Assembly: GCA_001724265.1 (NCBI GenBank) | Contig: MEDY01000414.1 | Span: 1 to 25,348, forward strand | DNA length: 25,348 bases | Direction of reading: 5' to 3' | Source: Rhizaria sp. SCN 62-66 | Taxonomy: Eukaryota > Rhizaria, unplaced | Shown: positions 1 through 9,438 of the stretch, piece after piece | Numbering within the stretch: position 1 is the first letter of the stretch | Layout: each line of letters begins with the position of its first letter | Notes under the pieces: model-generated | What the model was told of the DNA's origin: nothing | Databases searched by the model: none | The model's input: only the letters and a program-made list of their open reading frames with translations | Made by a program: the position numbers and the translations under genes

Positions 1-373
1 CAAGCAGATCAAGAACGAGGAGACCTGGGTCGGTGAGGTCAAGAAGATCATCAAGCTCTACGGCTCCAAGCTCAAGCGCGTTGTGACCAACGTCAAGACT
101 CTCCGCGAGGAGGTCCGCAAGCTCTACATCAAGAAGCGCCAGATCCAGAACCTTAAGATCCAGCGCGCTCTTGAGAAGCGCATGGAGGAGGCCACCGCCG
201 ACCTCACTACGCTCGACTCCAAGCTTGACCTCGTCAAGACTCGCGCGACCGAGTTCTCCCGCACCCGCAAGGGCATCACCACCACCATCGACCAGCTCAA
301 GGGCAAGCTCAACGAGCTCAAGGGTGTCAAGGCCCCCGCCAAGCCCGCCGCTGCCCCCGTCAAGAAGTTCTAA
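1..373 (+). CDS. C-terminal fragment of a basic coiled-coil protein (5' end outside window)
   Basis: The open frame runs in from the left edge (first full codon at base 2) for 123 codons to a TAA at 371-373. An internal GTG at 83 is not a credible start because the frame stays open upstream with the same codon use. The product is rich in Lys, Arg, Glu and Leu, with heptad-like spacing of hydrophobics over about 100 residues (ending near KLNELKG), which suggests a long helical coiled coil. It ends in a short Ala-Pro-Lys tail (AKPAAAPVKKF). Codon choice is extreme: every Lys is AAG, every Glu GAG, every Gln CAG, every Ile ATC and every Asn AAC, as in very highly expressed genes. I do not recognise the family. 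A cytoskeletal, flagellar-rod-like or ribosome-associated protein would fit the composition, but nothing visible decides it. Confidence 0.65.
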   Translation, partial: KQIKNEETWVGEVKKIIKLYGSKLKRVVTNVKTLREEVRKLYIKKRQIQNLKIQRALEKRMEEATADLTTLDSKLDLVKTRATEFSRTRKGITTTIDQLKGKLNELKGVKAPAKPAAAPVKKF

Positions 374-1026
374 TTGCGTCGCATTTAGAGCCTTTGGCGT
401 TGGTGCTGCTGTTCGAGGTGATGGTGATAGAGATGTTGTTGTTGCTGCTGTTGTTGGACGACGCTACGCGGCTCTTTGACCCTACAGGCTCTTTACAGCT
501 GTCTGTTTCGGTCTCGATGAAGAGTGTGCGCGACTGGGAAAGAGAGCGTTCTATAGTGAACCTTTGCTTGCTACTATGAGCACAAAGGCAGGGTGCACCG
601 AGCTTTGTGCAAGACGCGCTCTGATCAAGAGGGAAAAACTATTCAAAATACACCCCCATTTCAAACATTTATATCTGTTTATGTCCTCTCCTCTCGCATT
701 GTTCTTCAGTTGACCCGTTGGTCAACGTATCCTTGTTTTCGATGATGCTCAAGCTTTGCAAGTCTGGATCTTGGCAGGGTGATCGACAAAGTGGATGTTG
801 TTGTTTGTACAGACGTATTGTGTTGTTTATAATATTTCTCTAAACCCGTTTTTCAAAATATTCTCTCTTACCCCCTCGGATCATGCTTTTCTTTCGCACT
901 CTATCATCGCTTCATTTTCACATTCTGTTTTTTCTCTCTCGCCAAGTAGTCTGGCTCAACAAAGACTTCCGCAACCACAGCCTTTTCGAAAAACCACCCC
1001 TACAACCTTGCTTATCAGCACGACAA
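374..1026. other. Intergenic spacer, 3' end of coiled-coil gene and 5' region of PPIL4-like gene
   Basis: This 653-base spacer has lower GC than its flanks. From about 840 to 1020 it is pyrimidine-rich (runs of TTCT and CTCT), as expected for a promoter or 5' UTR of the following gene. An in-frame ATG at 883 would add 48 residues to the cyclophilin, but that stretch resembles untranslated sequence. No RNA gene or canonical AATAAA was seen. Confidence 0.5.
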
Positions 1027-2571
1027 ATGAGCGTCATTCTGGAGACGTCTCTGGGCGAGCTGGTGATCGACCTGTACTGCGACGACTGCCCGCAGGCGGC
1101 GCAGAACTTCCTCAAACTATGCAAGCTCAAGTACTACAACAACACCATCTTTCACTCTGTCGAGAAGAACTTTCTCGCGCAGGCTGGCGACCCCACAGGC
1201 ACGGGTCAGGGCGGTGAGTCCGTCTATGCGCTGACGGAAACGCCCCCGCGCAAGTACTTCCCGAGCGAGATCTCGAAGAAGCACCGGCATAACAAAGTCG
1301 GCTTGCTCGGCATGTGCTCCGCGGGGGGCCCCGACCGCAACGGCTCCGCGTTCTACATCACGCTTGCCGGCAAGCTGGACTATCTGGACGACAAGCACGT
1401 CATCTTCGGCGAGGTCGCCGAGGGGCTCGACGTCCTGGTTCGGCTTAACTCTGTTTTCTGCGATAAGGCCAAGCGGCCCTACCAAAACATCCGCATCAAG
1501 CACGCCGTCGTGCTCGACGACCCTTTTCCGGAGCCGCCCGCGCTGGTGTACCCGGCCGAGTCGCCCGCCGCGCTGCCCGACAAGCTCGACGAAGGTCGTC
1601 TGCGCGACGACGAGGCGTGGGATGATGCTTACTCCGGAATGACTCCCGCAGAGGTGCAGAAGACTCTCAGGGCCCGCGAGGCCAAGGTGAACGCAACGCT
1701 GCTCACTCTGCTCGGCGACTTACCGGACGCGGACGTCGCGCCGCCCGAAAACGTGCTTTTTGTGTGCAAACTTAACGCGGTCACTGCTGACGAAGACTTA
1801 GAGTTGATCTTCTCCCAGTGCGGCGTCGTCAAAAAGTGCGAGATCATCCGCGACCGCGCGACGGGCCACAGCCTCAAGTACGCCTTTGTCGAGTTCGAGA
1901 CGGCGGCGCAGTGCGAGCGCGCGCGCGAGAAGATGGACGGCGCGGTGGTCGACGACCGGCAGATCAAGTGCGACTTCTCCCAGTCGGTCGCGGGCGTCTG
2001 GAACAAGTGGCGGCGGGGCGACCGCGAGCTCGGCGGGGCGGCGCAGAGGCCCGGCCAGGGCGGCGGCGCCAGCGGCAGCACGCAGCAGGGCCAGGGACAG
2101 CAGAGTGTGGCGGCGGCGCTGGGATACGGGTTCGGTAAGACTGTGAGCGTACCCTCTGTGTCTGGCTCTGCGCCGCCTGCGTCTGGCTCTGGTTCTAGCT
2201 CTAGCTCTAGCTCTAGTTTGAGCTCTTATGACCGCGACCGCGATTGTCGTGACCGTGACCGTGACCGTGATCGTGATCGTGACCGTGACCGCCGCAGTCG
2301 TGACCAGGACCGCGATCGCACTGACCGTGAGCGTGAGCGTGAGCGTGACCGTGACCGTGAGCGAAGCAGCAGCCACCGCGACCGCGACTATGACCGTGAT
2401 CGTGACCGTGAGCGTAGTTCTCGCGACTACGACCGTGACCGTGAGCGTAGCCGTGACCACAATGACCGCAGTGGCCGTAGTGACCGTGAGAGGCGTGATT
2501 ATGACAGGGAGCGCAGCGAGCGTGACCGGGAACGGGGTGATCGCGATAGGAGCGACCGTGAGCGTCGTTAA
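1027..2571 (+). CDS. PPIL4: PPIL4-type cyclophilin with RRM and Arg-Asp-rich tail (peptidyl-prolyl isomerase-like 4)
   Basis: This 514-residue protein has the PPIL4 order: cyclophilin domain (about 1-165), linker, RRM (about 239-318) and charged tail. The start MSVILETSLGELVIDLY aligns with the first residues of animal PPIL4, so I chose ATG 1027 over the in-frame ATG at 883. Family-specific strings are clear: GDPTGTGQGGES, LDDPF, GDLPDADV, PPENVLFVCKLN (RNP2) and YAFVEFE (RNP1, residues 285-291), then DFSQSVA just after the RRM. Against cyclophilin A, the catalytic Arg55 position is Ser, Gln111 is Ala and Trp121 is Tyr, while Phe60, Gln63 and His126 equivalents remain, so isomerase activity is likely weak. 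PPIL4 relatives are nuclear and associate with the spliceosome. From about residue 402 the tail is Arg-Asp/Arg-Glu repeat with Ser, where animal PPIL4 has a Lys/Arg/Ser tail. No intron is evident. Stop is TAA. Confidence 0.95.
   Translation: MSVILETSLGELVIDLYCDDCPQAAQNFLKLCKLKYYNNTIFHSVEKNFLAQAGDPTGTGQGGESVYALTETPPRKYFPSEISKKHRHNKVGLLGMCSAGGPDRNGSAFYITLAGKLDYLDDKHVIFGEVAEGLDVLVRLNSVFCDKAKRPYQNIRIKHAVVLDDPFPEPPALVYPAESPAALPDKLDEGRLRDDEAWDDAYSGMTPAEVQKTLRAREAKVNATLLTLLGDLPDADVAPPENVLFVCKLNAVTADEDLELIFSQCGVVKKCEIIRDRATGHSLKYAFVEFETAAQCERAREKMDGAVVDDRQIKCDFSQSVAGVWNKWRRGDRELGGAAQRPGQGGGASGSTQQGQGQQSVAAALGYGFGKTVSVPSVSGSAPPASGSGSSSSSSSSLSSYDRDRDCRDRDRDRDRDRDRDRRSRDQDRDRTDRERERERDRDRERSSSHRDRDYDRDRDRERSSRDYDRDRERSRDHNDRSGRSDRERRDYDRERSERDRERGDRDRSDRERR
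2193..2217 (+). repeat. AGCTCT hexanucleotide microsatellite encoding poly-Ser
   Basis: Tandem TCTAGC units lie in the PPIL4-like CDS just before the Arg-Asp tail and encode serine. The same unit recurs in the B-box gene near 12305-12325 and, in degraded form, near 12698-12720. Confidence 0.8.
2229..2570 (+). repeat. Imperfect GACCGT/GAGCGT hexamer array encoding Arg-Asp/Arg-Glu repeats
   Basis: Over 340 bases the PPIL4-like CDS is built of GACCGT, GACCGC, GATCGT and GAGCGT units in frame, giving alternating Asp/Glu and Arg broken by Ser and Tyr. Third-base variety between units suggests selection on the amino acids rather than recent slippage alone. The same design appears in the B-box gene at 16098-16155, 16930-17110 and 17281-17390. 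Confidence 0.85.
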
Positions 2572-3243
2572 CAATTATTGTCATGGATGTAGCGCGATAT
2601 TCTGTCTAAACAGGCGCGCCCAGATTAAAAAAATGGTTATACTTAGTTGCATACATAGATATTATTTATCAAAAGTTCATTGATAGAATTTAAAATAGGT
2701 GCACACTCACTTTTGTTTGAGGGAGGGTTCGCAAAAACTCCGCCGGTGTGTGTACGTACATCGAAAGCCAGTCCAGTAGAAGATGACCTGGATGGATCTA
2801 GTTGGCAACGCTTTGCCGGACTGCTGTAATGCTGACGTGGAATGCTGGCTTTTGTACATTTTTTTATTCGGGTTTAGTTCCTTGTTTAGCATTTAGCTTT
2901 GCGACACAACGTTGCAGTATCTTCGTTTTGCGCCCAAAGTTTCCTTCGGTCATCGCCTTGGTCGCAACGTCCCTGCATCACATGCTATGTTTCCACCCCA
3001 GTTCTTCAGTAAATACGCCCATACTATTTTTTTCGACGATCTTTGACTTAGTTCCACACATGCATCCCGCCGTTTTTTGCCCTTGCTTTGTCTTGTCTGT
3101 CTGTGCACCTCAGAGTCCCCGTCGACTCCTCCCTATCTTTCCGCGGCGTCAGTTGGTCAGCACTCTATCGCTTTCCTCTTTCCCCCTGCGCAAAGAAGAC
3201 AGACCTAGGAGCCCGGACACGTTGGACACCACCGCCTTTTACC
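2572..3243. other. Intergenic spacer between PPIL4-like and CCCH genes
   Basis: This 672-base spacer lies between two genes in the same direction. ATTAAA at 2624-2629, about 55 bases past the PPIL4-like stop, is a possible poly(A) signal. From about 3000 to 3240 the sequence is rich in T and C, with ACC just before the next ATG. No coding region or RNA gene is supported. Confidence 0.5.
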
Positions 3244-4146
3244 ATGAGGCATAACGCGCCTTTTGACGGCGTCCCGCACACCAGCGGGCCCGTCCCCGCA
3301 CCAATTCTGCCTACTGGTCTCGCCGGCCCCGCGCCACGCCCGCCCATGCCCGCCGCAGCCGCCGCCTCCGCTGCCGCCGCCTCCGCCGCGAGCGCCTCTA
3401 TGCCTCCCGCGTCCCCTAGCGGGCCCCGCACCGAAGTTTTGCCTACGGGCCAGCTCATCCGCTTCGTTTGCCCCAAAAACACGGCCTGCGACGAAAACGA
3501 GTGCCGCTTCAACCACACCAACCGGACGACGTGCCGCTCGCAAGACTTCTGCGCCACGCTCGTCTGCCCCTACAACCATCCCAACGGCCCGCTGTGCCCG
3601 CGCTTTCCCACCACGTGCACAAACATCGTCTGTTCGAACCGCCACCCAAAGCCCGCGCGCGTGTGCAAGCTCTCCAACTACCGCGCGCAATGCCCATACC
3701 GCGACCGCTGCGGCTTCCGCCACCGCGACGACACGCCCGACACGATGATCGCGCTCAAGGAGACTACCGCAAAGGTCGCACGCACGGCGCGCGTGTGTGA
3801 CAGCGTGCTCCGCGCAACGTGCCGCTACGGGCCCAAGTGCCACTTCAGACACTTGGACGAAGAAGAAGATTCCCCCGCCTCCGCTGCGGCCGCCGCCGCC
3901 GCCGCGGGGGGTAACAACAGCAGCGGCGGTGGGCTGGCGCTGGGCGCGCTGGGCCAGCCCCTGTCGCCGTCAGCGTCTTCCTCGGCCGCCGCGGCCGCTG
4001 CCTTGGCGATGAATGCCACGCTCGCAGCCACGGGCATGTCCCAACAACAGCTCCTGACACTGCAGGCCTTTTTTGCCGTCAATCCCTCCGCGGCCGCTGC
4101 GGCCACGACAGCTGCAGCCGCGGCGGCGCAACAGCACCACCAGCAT

Positions 4147-4196
<50 letters not shown>

Positions 4197-4518
4197 GCAG
4201 TCCGCGGTCGCCAACGCCGGCCTGCTGCACCAGCTCCAGATGCACCAGATGCAGCAGCTGCAGCAGCAGGCACAGGCACAGGCCCTGTCCCAGTTCCGCA
4301 ACCAGCAGAACGCACAGGCGCAAGCGCAGGCGCAGGCCCAGGCGCAGGCCCAGACTGCGCAGGCGCTGGCACACGTGCACGCCCTGTCGGCCGCCGCCGC
4401 GCTCTCGCAGTCTCAGTCCCAGTCGCAGGCGTCGCAGTCGCCACAGCTCCCGGTGGGCTCGCTTCTGCAGCATCACTCTCACTCCCACTCCCACTCCGGC
4501 TCCAGCGTTGGCATCGGC

Positions 4519-4569
<51 letters not shown>

Positions 4570-5771
4570 GGCGGCGGCGGCGGCGGTGCTGACATGAACG
4601 TGGCGTATATGCAGGCCTTGCAGGCGCAGCAGGTGTTTCAGACACAGCTTATGCAGGCCCAGGCTCAGGCCCAGGCCCAGGCACAGTTTGGGATTAATAA
4701 CGTCCAGCAACAGCAGCAACAGTTGTTGATGTCGTTGTACGCTAATCAGCTACAACAACAGCAACAACAACAGCAGCAGAATCAGCAGCAGCAGCAGCAG
4801 CAGGGGCAGCAGGGGCAGCGACAGTCTCGCCAGGCGGCCAAGTCTGCCGGCACAACTCGCAAACAAAACAACAACGCGGGCAACGCCAACAACAACAACG
4901 ACGGTGCTTCCGCGTCTGGCGCCGCCGCCGGCCTCGGCCTCGGCGGCTGCGGCAGCGAACGTGACTCTGTGTTGTCCTTGCATTCGCGCGAGTCTCCCTC
5001 GCTTTCCGTGCGCGACGGCGCCGGCGCTGCCGCGAATGTGGTCGGCGGCATCGGCGGCGGCGGCGGCGGCAGCAGCAGCGACGACGCGACGGCCGCGGCG
5101 CTGACGCAGCTGCAGAGCCAGATCGCAAACCTCGCCAGCAACAGCGGCAACCGCCGCGGCAGCGATGCTTTGGACCTGAGCATGCAGCTTGCTGCGCTTG
5201 ATCTGGCTGCGGCCGGCAATAGCAACAACGGTAAACCTGGCAGCAGCCACAACAACAGCGGGGGCGACCTCGCTGCCCACGGTCACTTCAACATGATGCT
5301 GCCGACTCTGGACCTCACAGACGGCCCGCGCTTTGGCTCCGTGGCCACTTCGACTCCGGGCTCGCAGTCCGTCGCCGCCATGCGGTCGTTCTCGGACATC
5401 CGCGTCCCGCCATCCACGCTCGCTCCCTCGAGCACGGCCACGGCCAACTCGGCTTCCGCCGGCGCCGGCGCCGGCAACTCTGGCAACGGGCTGCCGAGTC
5501 CGCCCGCGCTGGGCTTCTCCTGCTCCGGCTTCACTGCCGGCTCTACGATGAGGCTAGGCGGGGGAATGGGCGGCGGGCTCAGCGGTTTCAACGCCGGTTA
5601 CCTGGCTGGCCATGGCTACATGCCTGCCCACGGTCACTCGATGTCGCTCTCGTCGCCGGTGGCCACAGGTACTTCCGCGGGTGCCTCCGGAACCTCTGGG
5701 TCCGCCGGGACCACGACGTCTGACCCGCTGCACATGCGCGCCTTGCATCCACAGCTGCACCAACTGGCGCT

Positions 5772-5810
<39 letters not shown>

Positions 5811-6153
5811 CGGCAGTAGCATTGGCAACAGCGGCTTCACCGGCAGCAACAGCAGCAGCGACCTCGGCGGCAGTCTCCACTACGGCGGCGCCGGCCACAT
5901 GCTTTCCTCCCCGTCCAGTCACTATGACCGCACGCAGTCCCCGTACAGCCACCACACCGGCGCCGGCTGCGGCAGCGGCCCCAACGGAGGCTTCTTCGAC
6001 TTCGGCTTCGCGTCGGCCGCCCTCAACAACGTAGGCAACCAGGGCTCGAGTGCCAGCGAGGGCGTGGACCTAGGCCGCGCCGGTAGCATGGGCGCGGTGC
6101 AGGGCCAGGACGGCGGCGGGAGCGGCAGCGGCGGCGCCGCAACCATGATGTAA
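3244..6153 (+). CDS. Five-finger CCCH zinc-finger protein with very long Gln/Ala/Gly/Ser-rich tail
   Basis: This 969-residue protein starts at the first in-frame ATG (ACCATGA context). The frame is open to 3088, but without an ATG. Five CCCH fingers are visible. Fingers 1-3 have short spacing: C76-x5-C82-x4-C87-x3-H91, C97-x5-C103-x4-C108-x3-H112, C118-x6-C125-x4-C130-x3-H134. This resembles the Nab2/ZC3H14 poly(A)-binding type. Fingers 4 and 5 have the more usual spacing: C141-x8-C150-x5-C156-x3-H160 and C185-x7-C193-x5-C199-x3-H203. A Pro/Ala-rich leader precedes them. Residues from about 210 to the end are low complexity: poly-Ala, several poly-Gln tracts, poly-Gly, Asn-rich and Ser/Gly-rich stretches. 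By family knowledge the fingers should bind RNA, and a role in mRNA 3'-end or export is an inference from finger spacing only. A regulatory CCCH protein of another type is possible. Stop is TAA. Confidence 0.87.
4142..4200 (+). repeat. CAGCAA hexamer tract encoding poly-Gln
   Basis: Alternating CAA and CAG codons, with a short pure CAG run at the end, encode about 17 consecutive Gln after a His/Gln stretch in the CCCH protein. Confidence 0.9.
4516..4586 (+). repeat. GGC trinucleotide tract encoding poly-Gly
   Basis: About 23 GGC units interrupted by two AGC codons encode Gly with two Ser in the CCCH protein. A G-rich run of this kind can form strong secondary structure and is a likely slippage and assembly-error site. 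Confidence 0.9.
4749..4803 (+). repeat. Second CAA/CAG poly-Gln tract of the CCCH gene
   Basis: Mixed CAA and CAG codons with single Asn interruptions encode two Gln blocks in the middle of the CCCH protein tail. Confidence 0.85.
5770..5808 (+). repeat. Near-pure CAG tract encoding poly-Gln
   Basis: About eleven CAG codons with two or three CAA near the end encode Gln in the C-terminal third of the CCCH protein. This is the purest CAG run in that gene and so the most length-unstable candidate. Confidence 0.85.
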
Positions 6154-8864
6154 GCTGAGGGATTGAGTCCGTGACCTGAATCTGTGTTGCAAAGGAAACG
6201 CGAAGCGCGCACACACAGAAACATATTAGCAGACGAGCGAATGAATGTGCCGTTCGTCACGTGTCACTTCGTTTTGTTAAGCTTACGTACGCGCTGCGAT
6301 TTCTCTTTGTATTGCGAAGTTAAACAAAATGTTTTTAATAACGTGGTTTAATGTGAAGTTTTGTACTTAAAAGCGAACAAGTGGCTGTTTCGTTTGGTTC
6401 CAAATTCTTCTGATCTCTTCAATGACTGGTCAGTGTCCGAATGCCACCAGCATTGTTGTAGATTTAGATGCTGCATTACTTGGCGACGAGTTGAATTTAA
6501 TGGCTTGACAAACAAATTATATTGAATAACGTACTTACGAGCTTTGACTGAAACACAGTGAAGTTGTGTGACTGTAGCCGAAAGCTACAGTCAGACTGTT
6601 GGATGTGACGCATATCAACCCGCATACCGAAGCTTGAAGCTATTCGCTCCACGGCGTTATTGCTCACGTAACATAGTCGATGTCTGTCCACGTGCTTCGA
6701 TTACAACGAATGAACTCTAACGCGAACAAACTGTATTCTGCGTTGTTGCAATCCGTGCCGATTCCAATTTCGATTCTAATACCGGCGTTAAATGATTGCC
6801 ATATCATCGATTTCACTCAAAACATTTATCGTCATCTTTCTCGTCACATTTACTTTCTGAGTCCCATATTCTATTTCGCCTCGATTCACTCACCACCCGG
6901 CAATCGCACGGCTTATATCTTCCCTGTGAGTCTCTTTGGTGTCACGCATCTGCTTTGCTGCCTACGCTGCCTTTGTTGCAGCGTGACATGCCACTATAAT
7001 CTGCATGCGTTTTTTGTGTCTTCTATTCAATGATCGCACGTGTGACTGGATATTTTGTGACGTGTTTTGTGCCTGTGCGCGTTAATGGTGCTAATTATAT
7101 GAAATGTGTGTTGCTATAGTGGCACATGTTGGCTCATATTGAATCCACTTTCACGTTTGCGCGTACACTTACTAACACAGCGCAATATGATACGGTGTTG
7201 CCCGTACATTACCATATCAACAACACCGCCTGCAACAAGATCAATGTTCCCCAATCACCAGACTAGCCGCTTCACGTGAGTGTACACATTCCCGTGTAAC
7301 TACCACGACCACAGCACATGATAAGCTCCTTGTCGTTGTTTCTCGTGGATGTGCTTGTTTCTTCATCGTTCACTGCTTCCCTTTTGCCCTTTGTCTTTGT
7401 GTTCTCTTCTGTCTATTGTTCTCTGTCCAATGATCAGTTACTAATTGCGTCACCCTCAGTTGCCGGCTCGTGTGTTTTTATTGTCTCGCATGAATGCGCA
7501 CAACGTTGTCGCATCCCGTCTTCATTCCTTGTGCATTGTCTTGCGATGTTTTTCCTCTGCAGGCCAGTGGTCGCGCGTTATAGCGCGAGGCCTCTCCCCA
7601 CCTGCCCCTCGGAAAGCACAAAAAACAACAGCGACAACAACGAATGTGACAGGATTGCAATAGCAGCCACCGCAGCCATGCTGTAGAACACATCAACCAT
7701 AACAAACAACATCAGGCATCACGATTACATCATTATGCCTGACGTGTTTCTGTCAGCACGGTATCTGTGCGTCGCGACTCTCCGTCTTGCGGCGCACATT
7801 AGCCAATCAGCCGCAACAGTAATCACTGCAATAGCAATAACTCCGACTTCATAATCAATAATAACGACAAGCACTTGCACTACGCGTCTTGTGTTAACAG
7901 GGGGAAGTTCAGTATAACCCGTGCGAACGACATGTTTTGCCGTGTCCTGCTATGCTTTGCCCATGTTGGACGCGAATATCTGTTTTTTTCTTAAACAATC
8001 AAATCAGTTCATTGTTACTGACTTGTAGGGTTTCACAGTTCATTTTGTTCATTTGTCTTCTTGGCTTTCTGTGTTATCACCCCTATCACAATGTTTAACC
8101 ACCACTTAAAGTTGTGTATTTTCGCCTCTCCGAAATCCTCTTGTCGCAACCGCCTCTCTCTCTACGTGTTATCTTAAGGCAAGATGACTTATTTTCGGCT
8201 TAATTGACGTGTTTTGTCTTGTTTTGTTTCATTTTCTTTGCGTATGTCTTTTATGTATGTGTCTAGTATATATTTTATGCCCTTTCTCTGAACTCTCTAT
8301 GCTGAGTAGGTTTGCTGAGTAGGTTCAAACTCTGAGTCATACGTGTTTTTCTGTTCTTTAGCTCACATGTTGTTTATGTTTGCCCCCATTTATACCGTGT
8401 TAAAACATACCACCCCTGAATCGACCACACACCACACAATGCCATGCTTTCATTTTTGGTATATGTTTAATCTACAACTACTATCGTTCATATCACCATC
8501 GACTATTCTTAACTTGCCATCATCACTTTTATCGTGAGTCGTCGCATGCATTGTTGCGGTCAGACAAAACCACAACTTCTTGTTGGCTGTACACTGTGCC
8601 AGTATCTTTACTGGAGCGTTCGACCTTTTTTTTGTGTACTTTTATTCGCGACACAGTCTCTGTGCCTCGCGCCACCCTGCGTTCGTTATTTCCTCCGCTA
8701 ATCAGCGCCTCCGCAACAGCAGCAGCACAGGCACGGCTATGTGAGGCGCGCCTCGACGCACATATGATAATAACACACTCGAGAACGTGCGGTTACCGAC
8801 AGGTAGCTGCGCGTGTCTGATCCTGTGCGTGCGCGTGAAGGCGCTGTCGACTGAGGCCGCATTT

Positions 8865-8902
8865 GGGGGACCTGTCCCCCCCGTATATTTCGGGGATATA
8901 CG
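8865..8902. repeat. Two adjacent perfect inverted repeats (double hairpin)
   Basis: GGGGGAC-CT-GTCCCCC occupies 8865-8880. One base later CGTATAT-TTCGGGG-ATATACG occupies 8882-8902. Each has a 7-base perfect stem. The first is GC-rich with a two-base centre and the second AT-rich with a seven-base loop whose GGGG could alternatively pair with the upstream C run. Function is unknown. It may be a transposon remnant or a structured RNA element. Confidence 0.6.
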
Positions 8903-9126
8903 TGTGTGGTGCTGGTGGAAATAAGATATTTGTTGATAGTCATTTGTAGTAATTAAATAAAAACAGATTTGTTTACCTATTAGACTTTGTTTGCCGCCTT
9001 TTTCAACATCAAATGCAACTCCACCACACGTTCTTCGAGTCTCTGTCGCAACCACTGGCCAGCCAGCCACTCAACGACTGGCAGCAACGGCTCGTTTGAA
9101 CCAAAAGCGTCCAGTGTGTGACAAAC

Positions 9127-9407
9127 GTGAGTCATATTCGAGTGTCTGTATAATATACGATTAGAAGCGCACCGAAATATGCCGCTATCAAATTATTTCT
9201 CTTTTGACGGAACTCTGTGGTTGATACACGAACTAAGGGCCCGCAGAGGCCCGCTTCTCGGTAACCGTGCGCTCACTTAACTGTCTTATCGTACAACTCC
9301 ATTTCTGTCACACGTGCTACAAATTACACGAGGTATAGGCAAATTCTTATAATATTTTACCAGGCAACCTTGGTTAATTACTAAACCACCCAAGCTTCCC
9401 CTCCGCA
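9127..9407 (+). other. Possible 5'-UTR intron of the B-box gene
   Basis: A consensus-like GTGAGT donor at 9127 pairs with an acceptor ending CTCCGCAG at 9407, preceded by ACTAAAC about 25 bases upstream. An in-frame TAA at 9382 shows that the coding frame does not extend further upstream without splicing. The donor differs from the GTNCG donors of the supported introns, so this is tentative. A short upstream ORF (9013-9099, 28 codons) would lie in the preceding exon. Confidence 0.3.
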
Positions 9408-9438
9408 GCGCCTCGCCCTTGGCCTTGCACGGCCCCAT

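Larger units (their letters stand above)
6154..9438. other. 3.3 kb gene-poor spacer upstream of the B-box gene
   Basis: AT-rich and pyrimidine-rich sequence lies between two same-direction genes. The longest open frames (6680-7033 and 7318-7686) have non-coding composition and no recognisable motif. Small structures are present: hairpins at 7561-7593, 7712-7742 and 8865-8902, and a 12-base tandem duplication (GCTGAGTAGGTT) at about 8300-8325. Near the B-box start, TATAATATA lies around 9149-9157. A GTGAGT at 9127 and a branch-like ACTAAAC followed by pyrimidines and CAG at 9405-9407 could bound a 5'-UTR intron. No tRNA or rRNA was found. Confidence 0.5.

Noticed and set aside
883-1026. 48-residue N-terminal extension of the PPIL4-like protein from ATG 883
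   Set aside because: The extension is pyrimidine-tract-derived with poor codon use, and PPIL4 relatives begin at the position of ATG 1027.
1798-2574. Long minus-strand frame opposite the PPIL4-like CDS (Thr/Val/Ala repeats)
   Set aside because: It is the complement of the Arg-Asp hexamer array; the plus frame has clear cyclophilin and RRM homology.
3970-4719. Minus-strand Leu/Ala frame opposite the CCCH gene
   Set aside because: Leu and Ala runs are complements of CAG and GGC repeats; not an independent gene.
6680-7033. 117-codon plus-strand frame in the spacer
   Set aside because: AT-rich, non-coding codon use, no motif and no homology I recognise; chance open frame.
7318-7686. 122-codon plus-strand hydrophobic frame in the spacer
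   Set aside because: Hydrophobicity comes from T-rich sequence; codon use is unlike the neighbouring genes and no start context or motif supports it.
8316-8332. GGTTCAAACTC, resembling a tRNA B box
   Set aside because: No A box at the proper distance and no acceptor or anticodon stem can be formed; it is part of a small tandem duplication.
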